Below are positions 1 to 8,315 of a stretch of 64,000 nucleotides of DNA, one piece after another (position 1 is the stretch's first letter; every line of letters starts with the position of its first letter). Source of the DNA: Undibacterium paludis (GTDB lineage Bacteria; Pseudomonadota; Gammaproteobacteria; Burkholderiales; Burkholderiaceae_D); NCBI RefSeq assembly GCF_022568815.1, contig NZ_JAKZHX010000008.1, forward strand, positions 62,001 to 126,000, given 5' to 3'. Made by a program: the position numbers and the translations under genes. The notes beneath the pieces are model-generated. The model was not told the DNA's origin, ran no database searches, and saw only the letters and a program-made list of their open reading frames with translations.

Positions 1-357
1 GAGCATCGCCAGCGGTATCAGCAGCCAGCCCGGCAGGCTGGAGTCCAGCCACAGCAACACCAGGGTCAGGCCTAGGCCACCCAGATACATCTGGCCTTCG
101 CTGCCGATATTGAACAGGCCGGCCTGCATTGCTACCGATACGGACAGGCCGGTGAAGATGAAGGTCGCTGCATAGAACAGGGTATAACCGAGGCCCTCAG
201 GATTGAGGACCGCCGAATTGACCAGGATGCTCAGGGACTCCACCGGGCTTTCACCCAATAGATAAATCACACCCGCCGCGACCAGTAAGGCGGAGAACAG
301 GTTTAACAGCGGCAGGGCAAATGCAGTGGCCCAGCGTGGGAGGTCGGCTTGATTCAT
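1..357 (-). CDS. BMP-type ABC transporter permease (partial, N-terminal part)
   Basis: The first 119 codons of a membrane protein start at the ATG complementary to 355-357 and run off the left edge. The visible part has a hydrophobic helix near residues 12-34, then a segment ending FNIGSEGQMYLGG. That motif is characteristic of the permeases that pair with Bmp/PnrA-type nucleoside importers (YufP/NupP-like). It lies 66 bp downstream of the ATPase gene on the same strand, so it is the third gene of the importer operon. A second permease is expected beyond the edge. Specificity is inferred from the partners. Confidence 0.85.
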   Translation of the reverse strand, partial: MNQADLPRWATAFALPLLNLFSALLVAAGVIYLLGESPVESLSILVNSAVLNPEGLGYTLFYAATFIFTGLSVSVAMQAGLFNIGSEGQMYLGGLGLTLVLLWLDSSLPGWLLIPLAML

Positions 358-423
358 TGTGGTCTGTTCGCTTGTCTGTGTTCAGTTTGCTCTGCTATGC
401 TTTTTTGATATGTTCAGTGCGGA

Positions 424-1953
424 TTAATGTGTGTGTATGCCGCCCATCAGGCAGCCTATCTGGGTCGCATCAAATTCTTCTGCCTTCAGCTCACCCGTGA
501 TAGCGCCGCCGGAAATGACCAGGATACGGTCAGCCAGGGCGCGCACTTCTTCCAGCTCTACCGACACCAGCAAAATCGCAATGCCGGCGTCGCGCATGGC
601 CAGCAGGCGCGTGTGCAGGCTTTCTATGGTGCCGATATCAACGCCGCGGGTAGGCTGGCCGACCAGCATCAACTTGGGATTGGCGGCAATTTCGCGCGCC
701 ATCACGACTTTTTGCTGGTTGCCGCCAGACAGCAGGGCGATGCGCAAATCAGGGTCAGACGGGCGTACATCAAATTTGGCCAGCAAATCCGTGCAGTTCT
801 TCATGATGCTTTTGTAATCGAGCAGGCCAAAGACCTTGCCCAGCTTTTTCTGGTAACCGAGAAAGCTGTTCATCATCACGGAAAAATTCTTGACGACGGC
901 ATCACGCAAACGATCTTCCGGTACATGGGCAATGCCGAGATCGCGGAAGGTGGCAGGCAAGCCGTCGGCATCCTTGCGACCGGCAAAGGGCAGGTCCTTG
1001 CCCTGCATCTGCAACTTGCCGCTAGTGGGCAGGCGCATGCCGCTCAGGACTTCGAGTATCTCGCTCTGGCCATTGCCAGAGACACCAGCGATGGCGACGA
1101 TTTCACCGGCACGTATATTGAAGCTGACATTCTTCAGCAGGCTGACTTTTTGCGAGTTGACCAGGTTCAGGTCTTTGACCTCCAGCACCGTCTCGCCCGG
1201 CGCATAGGCAGCACGTGGCAAGTGGGTGACGATAGGACGGCCCACCATCATCTCGGCCATTTGTGAAGTCGTCGTGTCTTTGGTAGCGACAGAACCGATG
1301 ACCGTGCCGCCGCGCATGACGGTGACCTGGTCAGTGATTTCCAGTATCTCTTGCAGTTTGTGGGTGATCAGGATGATGGTCTTGCCCTGTTCCTTGAACA
1401 GGCGCAGCACTTCAAACAGCGAAGCTGTTTCCTGCACCGTCAGGACGGCAGTCGGTTCATCGAGGATCAGGATATTGGCGCTGCGGTAAATCTGCTTGAG
1501 GATTTCCACCCTTTGCTGCACGCCGACCGACAAATCCTGTATTGTCGCCAGCGGGTCCACGTCAAGTGAATAGCGTTTGCATATTTCGCGCAGTTTGGCT
1601 TCGACTTCATGGCGCTTGGGTTTCAGGCGAAAACCGCCTTCCGTACCGAGCATGACATTGTCGAGCACGGTCATGTTTTCCACCAGCATGAAATGCTGGT
1701 GCACCATGCCTATGCCCAGATCGATGGCTTCCTGGCTGTTGCGGATGTTCTGTTCTGCGCCATTGATCAGCAGTTTGCCGCTGTCCGCACGGTAATAGCC
1801 GTACAGTATGCTCATCAGCGTGGATTTGCCCGCGCCGTTTTCACCGATCACGCCATGGATGGAACCGGGCGCAATGGAAAAGCTCACATCGCGATTGGCG
1901 TGTACTGCGCCAAAGCGTTTGGAGATGTGCTGAAATTCGACGGCTGGCTGCAT
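424..1953 (-). CDS. ABC transporter ATP-binding protein, nucleoside (BMP) type, two fused NBDs
   Basis: This 509-residue protein contains two nucleotide-binding domains, as in sugar and nucleoside importers of the RbsA/NupO class. Domain 1 has an intact Walker A (GENGAGKST, residues 37-45), a variant signature (LSVGVQQ) and Walker B ending LILDEPTAVL. Domain 2 is degenerate at Walker A (GVSGNGQS, Gln for Lys) but has a perfect signature LSGGNQQK and LVGQPTRGVD in place of the usual acidic Walker B end. This asymmetry is normal for the family. It energises uptake by the neighbouring permeases and the binding protein upstream. The start has only a weak ribosome site (AAAG). Confidence 0.93.
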   Translation of the reverse strand: MQPAVEFQHISKRFGAVHANRDVSFSIAPGSIHGVIGENGAGKSTLMSILYGYYRADSGKLLINGAEQNIRNSQEAIDLGIGMVHQHFMLVENMTVLDNVMLGTEGGFRLKPKRHEVEAKLREICKRYSLDVDPLATIQDLSVGVQQRVEILKQIYRSANILILDEPTAVLTVQETASLFEVLRLFKEQGKTIILITHKLQEILEITDQVTVMRGGTVIGSVATKDTTTSQMAEMMVGRPIVTHLPRAAYAPGETVLEVKDLNLVNSQKVSLLKNVSFNIRAGEIVAIAGVSGNGQSEILEVLSGMRLPTSGKLQMQGKDLPFAGRKDADGLPATFRDLGIAHVPEDRLRDAVVKNFSVMMNSFLGYQKKLGKVFGLLDYKSIMKNCTDLLAKFDVRPSDPDLRIALLSGGNQQKVVMAREIAANPKLMLVGQPTRGVDIGTIESLHTRLLAMRDAGIAILLVSVELEEVRALADRILVISGGAITGELKAEEFDATQIGCLMGGIHTH

Positions 1954-2003
1954 ACTTTAGCGTTTCTTTAAATGACGTTGTGCAAGGGCTTAAACATCAA
2001 TCA

Positions 2004-2038
2004 GGGCGCATCGTACCTTTGCAAAGATACCTGCGCCC
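2004..2038 (-). promoter_or_regulatory. Intercistronic hairpin (attenuator or mRNA stabiliser) in the BMP operon
   Basis: GGGCGCA (2004-2010) pairs perfectly with TGCGCCC (2032-2038). The enclosed bases contain GTA/TAC arms and a CTTTGCAAAG palindrome, so the stem can extend inward. It sits between the binding-protein gene and the ATPase gene. No clear U-tract follows on the minus strand, so it looks more like an attenuator or 3'-end stabiliser than a full terminator. Such a site would let binding protein outnumber the membrane parts. Confidence 0.6.
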
Positions 2039-2083
2039 CCTTGGTCAGTTGATAGTCAACTGATAGTCAACAACGGCCTGGAA

Positions 2084-3082
2084 TCAGACCGGGCACTTGT
2101 TGCCTTCACGGAAATCAACTACCTTGACCTTGCCATTAATGATGTCCTGCTTGGCCGCATTGACACGTTTTTCCATGTCGGCGCTGACTACGGCGCGGTT
2201 ATCCTTGTCCAGTGCCCAGTCGACGCCGCCTTCTTTCAGGCCCTTGTACTGGGTGCCAGCTTTCCAGTTACCGTTTTTCAACTGCATGAAGCTGTCATAG
2301 ATGGCCTGGTCCACACGTTTGACCATGGAGGTCAGCATGACGCCAGGGTGCAGGTAGTTCTGGTTGGAATCCACACCGATACCTAGCTTGCCTTTTTCCT
2401 TGACGGCTTGCAAGGTGCCCAGGCCGCTGCCGCCAGCTGCTGCAAAAATCACGTCAACCCCGCGTTCCATCTGGGCGCGGCCAAGCTCGCCACCTTTGGC
2501 CGGATCATTCCAGGCCGCAGTGGTGGTGCCTACCATGTTTTGCACGACTTCAATCTTGCTTTCTGTCGCTTTGGCGCCCTGGGCGTAGCCGCAAGAGAAA
2601 TTGCGTATCAGCGGAATATCCATGCCGCCGACAAAGCCTACCTTTTTCGATTTGCTGGCAATGGCTGCTGCCACGCCGACCAGGTAAGAACCTTCCTGTT
2701 CCTTGAACAGCACAGAGCTGACATTGTCACCGGCGGCGATGCCGTCGATGAGGACGAATTTGGTTTTAGGGAATTCCTTGGCGATATTCTGTACGGCCGT
2801 TGCCTGGCCAAAACCGATGGCGGCAATCAGGTCCACATTTTTGCGGGCCAGGTTGCGCAAGACCTGTTCAGTCTGCGTGTCGCTGGCAACCTGCACTTCG
2901 AGGAAATTGAGCTTGGTTTCTTTCTTGAAGCGTTCTGCGCCTTCGGATGCTGACTGGTTGAAGGACTTGTCAAACTTGCCGCCTGCATCATAGATCACGG
3001 CAAATTTGAGGTCTGCAGCACCGGCAGCGCCGCTGACAGCCAGCAGGGTTGCCAGGGAAAGGCAGATTTGCTTGAGTTTCAT
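2084..3082 (-). CDS. BMP family ABC transporter substrate-binding protein (nucleoside type)
   Basis: This is a 332-residue periplasmic protein with a classical signal peptide (MKLKQICLSLATLLAVSGAA, cleavage near residue 22). Family hallmarks are FAVIYDAGGKFDKSFNQSA after the signal, AAIGFGQATAVQNIA, and FVGGMDIPLIRNF. Related PnrA/Bmp proteins bind purine and other nucleosides, so nucleoside uptake is the likely job. Adjacent ribokinase supports this, since nucleoside breakdown releases ribose. A good ribosome site (AAGGAAA) precedes the ATG. It is the first gene of the importer operon, with a hairpin before the ATPase gene. The exact ligand cannot be read from sequence. Confidence 0.93.
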   Translation of the reverse strand: MKLKQICLSLATLLAVSGAAGAADLKFAVIYDAGGKFDKSFNQSASEGAERFKKETKLNFLEVQVASDTQTEQVLRNLARKNVDLIAAIGFGQATAVQNIAKEFPKTKFVLIDGIAAGDNVSSVLFKEQEGSYLVGVAAAIASKSKKVGFVGGMDIPLIRNFSCGYAQGAKATESKIEVVQNMVGTTTAAWNDPAKGGELGRAQMERGVDVIFAAAGGSGLGTLQAVKEKGKLGIGVDSNQNYLHPGVMLTSMVKRVDQAIYDSFMQLKNGNWKAGTQYKGLKEGGVDWALDKDNRAVVSADMEKRVNAAKQDIINGKVKVVDFREGNKCPV

Positions 3083-3325
3083 GAAGTTTCCTTAATCAGA
3101 TATCGTTGTGCGCGCTGCGCCCGAAGTAATTCTTGTCTGGTTTCTTGTCCGGCAATCACCATCCCGGTAATTTCCCGTCTGTTGCTGCCTTCGCAAGCCT
3201 AACATGGTGTGGGCGTTTCGCAGGCATTTCGGTTGGCAGCACAGACAAAATTTTATCAAAAACAGTGTTCAGCAGGGTTTGGTTCACACCGGCGATGTAT
3301 CACCGGCGCCGGCGTCAGGTGGTTT

Positions 3326-4255
3326 TCAGGCTGCTTGGCGAATCGCCATGAATTCCAGCACTTGCTGACGTTGCGGTATGGATGTCTGCGCACCCAGCTT
3401 GGTCACCGTCAGGGCGGCCGTGTATTGGGCTTCGCGGCTCGCATCAAGCAGACTCAGGCCGTTTGCCACACCGACTGCAAAGGCGCCAACAAAGGTGTCG
3501 CCGGCGGCGGTGGTGTCAACCACATCGACCTTGACTGCGGCAATGAACTGGCTGCCACTGGCATCCGTGACCAGGGCGCCATGTTCGCCCATGGTCAGCA
3601 GGACTGTGCCCGCTCCACGTTTCAGGATTTGTTCAGACGCTGCCTTGGCGCTGGTCTGGTCAAGCACAGTCATGCCACTCAGTTGCGAGGCTTCTGTTTC
3701 GTTCAGGATCAGGTAGTCGACCTGGGCCAGCAGGGCATCGCTCAAAGCTTGTGCAGGTGCCGGGTTGAGAATGACCTTGACGCCGTTGGCTCGGGCGATT
3801 TCTATGGCGCGTGTGACGGTTGGCAGCGGGGTTTCAAGCTGACAGACCAGCAACTGTGCACCAGCGATGGTCGCTGTGGCAGCCTCCACCTGGGCCGGTG
3901 TCAGCGTGGCATTGGCGCCTGCTGCCAGCACAATGCTGTTGTCACCACTGTCTTCAACCAGGATGCCGGCTACGCCGGTGGCAACACCCGCCACCCTGGC
4001 CAGATGGCTCAACTCCATTCCCTCTGCCGCCAGGCAATCATGTGAAAAGCTGCCAAAACCATCGTCACCTACTGCACCGATGAAGCTGACATGGGCGCCC
4101 TGGCGTGCCGCAGCAACAGCCTGGTTTGCGCCTTTGCCGCCCGGAATCTGGCGAAACTCGTGGCCGTGCAGGGTTTCGCCTACAGCCGGCATGCGCGGAG
4201 TGCGAAAAACCAGATCCATATTGACGCTGCCGACTACAGTTATCCGTGGCTTCAT
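3326..4255 (-). CDS. rbsK: Ribokinase
   Basis: A PfkB-family sugar kinase that phosphorylates D-ribose at O5 with ATP. Visible signatures are GGKGANQAVAAARQGA (family signature 1, substrate binding) and DTTAAGDTFVGAF (signature 2 with the catalytic Asp). The open frame extends 24 codons upstream. The ATG at 4255 is preferred because the protein then begins MKPRITVVGSVNMDLVF, the normal ribokinase N-terminus. A LacI/RbsR-like palindrome lies 29 bp upstream of this start. It probably salvages ribose freed from nucleosides taken up by the neighbouring BMP importer. Its separation from the importer by 243 bp suggests its own promoter. Confidence 0.93.
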   Translation of the reverse strand: MKPRITVVGSVNMDLVFRTPRMPAVGETLHGHEFRQIPGGKGANQAVAAARQGAHVSFIGAVGDDGFGSFSHDCLAAEGMELSHLARVAGVATGVAGILVEDSGDNSIVLAAGANATLTPAQVEAATATIAGAQLLVCQLETPLPTVTRAIEIARANGVKVILNPAPAQALSDALLAQVDYLILNETEASQLSGMTVLDQTSAKAASEQILKRGAGTVLLTMGEHGALVTDASGSQFIAAVKVDVVDTTAAGDTFVGAFAVGVANGLSLLDASREAQYTAALTVTKLGAQTSIPQRQQVLEFMAIRQAA

Positions 4256-4283
4256 GATGCTTTTTTCTCGGTAAAAAGGTGTG

Positions 4284-4299
4284 GCGCAATCGTTTGCGC
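4284..4299. promoter_or_regulatory. LacI/RbsR-type operator upstream of rbsK
   Basis: GCGCAATCGTTTGCGC is a 16-bp palindrome with 14 of 16 positions symmetric and a central CG. It resembles PurR/RbsR operators (ACGCAAACGTTTGCGT type). It ends 29 bp upstream of the ribokinase start. The half-site GCGCAATCG recurs directly at 4296-4304, and GCGCAATC again at 4341-4348. No LacI-family regulator is encoded in this window. Confidence 0.55.
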
Positions 4300-4605
4300 A
4301 ATCGATTTCGTATTTAACTATGCGCACAGTTCAACGTCAAGCGCAATCTGATTTTTTGGTCAAAATTTGTGCAAAATCGCGGCAGGCAGGCAACCATAGT
4401 TTGAATATTGTTTTTTGTCCGTTTTGCTGGCGTCATCAGAGTGAGGATTTGTTGCAATGCATCAGAACAGCGGTCTGATGAAAATTGTCATGTTGGTCAC
4501 AAATCACCCTCAAATATACTGGAGCGCGCTGATTGTGGGGCTGTCTTCCAGGCTTGTCAAATAACACTCGTCTGTAACGGTGTTCAGGGTTATGGATATT
4601 TATCT

Positions 4606-4634
4606 TTGACAAGATGATATGTTGCTGTAAATAT
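4606..4634 (+). promoter_or_regulatory. Putative sigma-70 promoter of the alpha/beta hydrolase gene
   Basis: A perfect -35 hexamer TTGACA lies at 4606-4611. An AT-rich TAAATAT follows at 4628-4634 with 16-17 bp spacing. The -10 match is weak. It faces the hydrolase gene about 100 bp downstream. Confidence 0.4.
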
Positions 4635-4735
4635 ATTGCAAATTTCTTTACTGTAAGTTTAATGTTTTGCCACACGCAGGTGCAGTGCTTCCCTATTCAG
4701 GCATTTGTTCTGTGTTTTTACCAGGGAGTTTTACT

Positions 4736-5788
4736 TTGACATCGCGTCGTTTGATTTTGCCTTTATTGCTGGCTTCGCTGCTCAGTATCGATGTACAGGC
4801 GCAGCATATCCCCAACTCACGTAGCTGGTACTTGTATTTGGGCAGTCAGGATGAGGTCCGGCAATATGTGCTGGAAGTCGGTAAGGGTCCGACTGTCGTT
4901 GTCCTGCATGGCGGCTTTGGTGCGGAACACAGTTATCTGCTTGACCCTCTGCTGCCACTGACAAACAAACGCAAGCTGGTGTTTTATGACCAGCGCGGCT
5001 CACTGCGCTCGCCTGCCGGTCAACTGGAAGTATCGCTCCCCAAAATGGTGGAGGACCTGGAAGCCTTGCGCCAGCAACTGGGGGAGGAAAAACTGGTTCT
5101 GCTCAGCCATTCCATGGGCGGTGCAGTAGCGATGGCCTACCTGGCAAAATACCCGGACAGGGTGCGCGGCCTGGTTCTGACCGGGCCGGTTTTGCCAATA
5201 CCTCTTTCCGATGATTTCAAGAAAGCACCGCAAGACCCAGGCTTGCTGACTCCTGCCGAACAAGTCCAGGCAGATGCCCTGGCTGCACAATACTGGCAAA
5301 AGCAGGGAACCAGACTTGCCGCTGTCCAGGCAAAATTCAAGGCCATGCCCGCCGCCGCATCGACAGAAGCAGCACGTGCCACCCCCGGTTATTACCGCAA
5401 CCTGACCGAGCAATGGCGCATGCAGTTTGCCTCTGTCAATATCTATCACGCCGATCGCTGGCCCGGCATCGAAGGCGGAAAAGCATTTTATTCCCAGGCA
5501 GTCGCGGATGCTGTCCTCAAAGACCCTGCTGCCCTGGCCAAACAATTCGAGACTTTCCGCCCTGCCTTGCAGGCATTTCAGGGGCCAGTCGAAGTCATCA
5601 TGGGCGATGAGGATTATTGCGATCCGGGTGGCTATGTCTGGGGCAAAGTACTCAAGACTGTCCCCCGCGGACGCTTGAATCTGTTGCCGGAGGCCAGTCA
5701 CAGTTACTGGCTGGACCAGCCCAGGGCCAGCCGAGCCGCACTAACGGCAGCACTGGACCGTGTATTTGCGGCCAGTCGCGGCAAGTAA
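4736..5788 (+). CDS. Exported alpha/beta hydrolase (proline iminopeptidase-like)
   Basis: A TTG start at 4736 is chosen because AGGGAG (4723-4728) lies 7 bp upstream and the product then opens with a signal peptide (MTSRRLILPLLLASLLSIDV, then QAQ). The 350-residue protein has the oxyanion motif HGGFG (58-62), YDQRGS (84-89), a nucleophile elbow SHSMGG with Ser126, an acid region GDEDYCDPGG and a catalytic His in EASHSYW near the end. HGG plus DQRG is typical of the S33 proline iminopeptidase branch, but the first Gly of GxSxG is Ser here. Substrate is unknown. It likely acts in the periplasm. Confidence 0.85.
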   Translation: MTSRRLILPLLLASLLSIDVQAQHIPNSRSWYLYLGSQDEVRQYVLEVGKGPTVVVLHGGFGAEHSYLLDPLLPLTNKRKLVFYDQRGSLRSPAGQLEVSLPKMVEDLEALRQQLGEEKLVLLSHSMGGAVAMAYLAKYPDRVRGLVLTGPVLPIPLSDDFKKAPQDPGLLTPAEQVQADALAAQYWQKQGTRLAAVQAKFKAMPAAASTEAARATPGYYRNLTEQWRMQFASVNIYHADRWPGIEGGKAFYSQAVADAVLKDPAALAKQFETFRPALQAFQGPVEVIMGDEDYCDPGGYVWGKVLKTVPRGRLNLLPEASHSYWLDQPRASRAALTAALDRVFAASRGK

Positions 5789-5883
5789 GAAGCTCAATCA
5801 GTTGGCCAATGTATTTGTGCTGACTTGTAAATTCCTGAGTCTGTCCCTATGTGTATTACTGTCAATATAGGGGAGACATCAGC

Positions 5884-6579
5884 ATGAGCTTGCACATAGG
5901 TATCGTCGGTTGTTCCGCTGCCGGAGCGGCACTTTGTTATCGCACCATCTGTGAAGAGGGAGCCGCCTTGCTGGGGCCGCATGCTCATCCTGAGGTCAGC
6001 ATGCACACACCTTCTCTGGCTTTATATGTTGATTGCCTGGAGCGGGGTGACAGGCAGGGAGTTGCTGATCTCATGCTGACTTCTGCAGGCAAGCTGGCCG
6101 GGGCGGGCGCTGATTTTCTTATCTGCCCGGACAATACCATCCATCAGGCGTTTGACCTGGTGCAGCCGCATTCACCCTTGCCCTGGCTGCATATTGCCGA
6201 AGAAGTCGCCATTGCAGCGATGCAACGTGGTTATGGCCGTGTTGGCATCACCGGCACAGGCTGGCTGATGGACAGCGAGGTTTATCCCCAGGCCTTGCGC
6301 GCCAGGGGGCTGGACTTCATGCTGCCATCCAGAGACGATCGCGTGCAACTCAACCGCATCATCATGGACGAACTGGTTTGCGGTATTTTCAAGCCTGCCA
6401 GCGTCAAGGCCTTTCAGGACATCATCGTCAGGCTGAAAGAGCAGGGCTGTGACGCTGTCATTCTTGGCTGTACAGAACTGCCGCTGATCGTCAGCGACGA
6501 TAATTCGGCGCTGCCTGTGCTGGACTCAACCCGTTTGCTGGCGCGGGCCGCCTTGCGGCGGGCTGTACTGGCCAGCTAG
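5884..6579 (+). CDS. Aspartate/glutamate racemase family protein
   Basis: 231 residues from the ATG preceded by GGGGAG. The family fold shows in the N-terminal GIVGCSAAGAALCYRTI and the C-terminal catalytic motif ILGCTELPLIV with Cys196. The first catalytic segment reads CPDNTIH (81-87) rather than the usual C-x-N-T pattern. The first Cys may therefore be displaced, and racemase activity on Asp or Glu is uncertain. Members of this group interconvert amino acid enantiomers or related acids in the cytoplasm. A second, less unusual family member lies at 31373-32068. It is followed closely by the parvulin-like gene but is not clearly in an operon with it. Confidence 0.85.
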   Translation: MSLHIGIVGCSAAGAALCYRTICEEGAALLGPHAHPEVSMHTPSLALYVDCLERGDRQGVADLMLTSAGKLAGAGADFLICPDNTIHQAFDLVQPHSPLPWLHIAEEVAIAAMQRGYGRVGITGTGWLMDSEVYPQALRARGLDFMLPSRDDRVQLNRIIMDELVCGIFKPASVKAFQDIIVRLKEQGCDAVILGCTELPLIVSDDNSALPVLDSTRLLARAALRRAVLAS

Positions 6580-6627
6580 CGGGGCGGTTGGGGCGGGTGT
6601 AAGATATGACAAGTGATTGATAACAAT

Positions 6628-7581
6628 ATGTCTTGCCGTATGTTCAGATATTCCGCTCTATTTCCAGCCCTTGTTTGCAGTCTGGTATGCGCCAGCGCCA
6701 GTGCTGCCCGGCCCCTTGATGAACGTGACCAACTCAAAGAAGCACATGTTTACCACATCATGTTCAGGACCAGGGCTGAAGCCATCAACGCCAGCGAGAT
6801 TTTGCGCAATGTGCCGGCCAGCGGTCAACTGCTTGCATTGCAGGACATGGCGCGCAAAAAATCCATAGACCCGGGCTCCATGTCAGCCGGCGGTGATCTT
6901 GGCGTCATACGACCCGGGCAGATGGAAATCGGTTTTGAAGAACTGGTGTTTGGCCTGCCGGTCAGGGAAGTATCGGTGCCGGTGCGTTCGTCCTATGGCT
7001 GGCATGTGCTGTATATTGAATCCAGAACCGTCAAGCCGGTTGCGCAGATTTGTGAAGCAGGGCTAAAGTCTTATGCACGTTCCGCCGACAGCAAACTGAC
7101 GCAGGCGCTGGCGCTCAGCAAAAGCTACAAACCCGATGACGAGGGTAGTGTGGCTCTGTCCAGAGTCCTGGGCGTAGGGTGGGGCAAACCGGTGCGTGAT
7201 GTGGCAGGCAATATGCGTTACTTCAAAGGTACGCCGTTGGAACAGCCGGGTGTATTCGATGTCAGCGAGCATATCGAATACAGTTACGCCACCTATCATG
7301 CAGCCAAGAATGCCTGCATGCGTTCCAGCGTGTCGCGCTTCACGGTCAACTGCAAGGCTGGTACAGTGGCTGACAATGGCATGATTCAGTATGAATTGCG
7401 CGGTGCGCAAGGGCGCGAACTGGCCAATATCACTGCCCAGCCCGGCAGTCCGGTGTTGCCATATATGTATAACGACATCTATGCAACCATGCATGAGTTG
7501 GTATGTCGTATCAGCAATCCGGCAAATGTTGCCAGCAATGAGGCCATCGGCCATCTGTTGCAGAGCAGACCACCTCAATAA
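6628..7581 (+). CDS. Exported parvulin-type peptidyl-prolyl isomerase-like protein with extra C-terminal domain
   Basis: Starting at ATG 6628 the protein has a signal peptide ending ASASAARP (GTG 6613 is also possible; neither has a clear ribosome site). Residues of about 35-135 form a rotamase domain: HIMFRTRAEA, then ARKKSIDPGSMSAGGDLG, then a GWHVLYIESR end, as in PpiC/PrsA. The remaining 180 residues are not part of standard parvulins. They contain several Cys (AKNACM, FTVNCKAG, HELVCRIS) and are unrecognised. A role in periplasmic folding is inferred. A strong hairpin terminator follows. Confidence 0.8.
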   Translation: MSCRMFRYSALFPALVCSLVCASASAARPLDERDQLKEAHVYHIMFRTRAEAINASEILRNVPASGQLLALQDMARKKSIDPGSMSAGGDLGVIRPGQMEIGFEELVFGLPVREVSVPVRSSYGWHVLYIESRTVKPVAQICEAGLKSYARSADSKLTQALALSKSYKPDDEGSVALSRVLGVGWGKPVRDVAGNMRYFKGTPLEQPGVFDVSEHIEYSYATYHAAKNACMRSSVSRFTVNCKAGTVADNGMIQYELRGAQGRELANITAQPGSPVLPYMYNDIYATMHELVCRISNPANVASNEAIGHLLQSRPPQ

Positions 7582-7596
7582 ATTCCTGTGCAAAAA

Positions 7597-7627
7597 ATGT
7601 CAGGCGCCGTGTCGTTGCGCCTGACAT
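7597..7627. terminator. Bidirectional Rho-independent terminator
   Basis: ATGTCAGGCGC (7597-7607) and GCGCCTGACAT (7617-7627) form a perfect 11-bp stem with a 9-nt loop. On the minus strand it is followed by six T (A-run 7592-7597), serving the small membrane protein gene. On the plus strand a T-rich stretch follows the parvulin-like gene. Confidence 0.8.
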
Positions 7628-7712
7628 GTTCGCTGTTCTTGTTGACCAGTGTGGTCTTTCCTTTCCTGATTTCGGTCTTTTTTTCAGATGCGGGATGAGC
7701 GCGTTAGAACGC

Positions 7713-7904
7713 TCACCAGCGCAATACTGGCAGCCGTATGCCCGGCAAGATGCCAAATACAGACAGGAGCACGCCTATCAGGAAAAGGATGAACAGGACA
7801 TTGACGATGCGTGCTACCGGTGCGGGCAGAGGGAGCATGCCAACCAGCCACCATATCAGGCCAAAGACAACAAGATAAATGATGAGACTAATGATCTGGT
7901 ACAT
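7713..7904 (-). CDS. Small two-helix membrane protein (Thivi_2564-like family)
   Basis: 63 residues, almost entirely hydrophobic: helix 1 at about 4-26 (LIIYLVVFGLIWWLVGMLPL), a short PAPVAR turn, then helix 2 at about 33-53. It matches the small Thivi_2564-type membrane proteins by size and pattern, whose function is unknown. A good ribosome site (AAGGA) sits 7 bp before the ATG. A strong terminator lies downstream. It is transcribed alone. Confidence 0.8.
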   Translation of the reverse strand: MYQIISLIIYLVVFGLIWWLVGMLPLPAPVARIVNVLFILFLIGVLLSVFGILPGIRLPVLRW

Positions 7905-8315
7905 GATGTGTCCTTACAAAAAGCGTGGCCGCGGAATCAGGACGCTCTGATCAAGTGCATAGCGCGCACCAAGCCCGGGTTTGCAAGGGTTTGCCGTAAC
8001 CGCACTTCCATAAGTTAATAAGTAAGTTTGCCAGCCCGGGCCGGGTTTGCCTTGTGCATCTGATCAGAGTTTCCATGAAACGATATGGAGCACTGATGAC
8101 CTAGCATGCGCGTCTGTTCCTGATTGATCTGTACGCTGGCGAACGAATGAGAAGCATTTGCCGGGCTGATCGCCAGCGATCGTGCCGACAGGGGGGGGCA
8201 AGTTTCTAAAACCGCATGGCTCTGGTAAAGATGTATTTAAATAAATCTGCCTGGAGTTTGACTCGAAAAGAACAAATGTTTATTATTGAAAACAATTGTT
8301 TTAATTTGAGTCGCC
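7905..8315. other. Intergenic region upstream of the pseudouridine genes
   Basis: 411 bp without a gene. It holds a GATCGC-CA-GCGATC palindrome (8168-8181), a run of eight G (8191-8198), an AT-rich stretch, and two operator-like palindromes at 8271-8302 directly upstream of the kinase start. Confidence 0.7.
8271..8302. promoter_or_regulatory. Two tandem operator-like palindromes before the HTH-kinase gene
   Basis: AACAAATGTT (8271-8280) and AACAATTGTT (8291-8300) repeat at exactly 20 bp, two helical turns. The second sits inside a perfect 14-bp palindrome, AAAACAATTGTTTT (8289-8302). It ends 13 bp before the start codon. Binding by the kinase's own HTH domain is a guess. Confidence 0.5.

Larger units (their letters stand above)
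4256..4735. other. Divergent intergenic region rbsK / alpha-beta hydrolase
   Basis: 480 bp without a gene. It holds the rbsK operator-like palindrome at the left and an AT-rich part with a sigma-70-like promoter toward the hydrolase. No coding frame with family features was seen. Confidence 0.7.

Noticed and set aside
3209..4045. 278-codon plus-strand frame over ribokinase
   Set aside because: Shadow of rbsK, with a Cys/Gln-rich product typical of a wrong frame.
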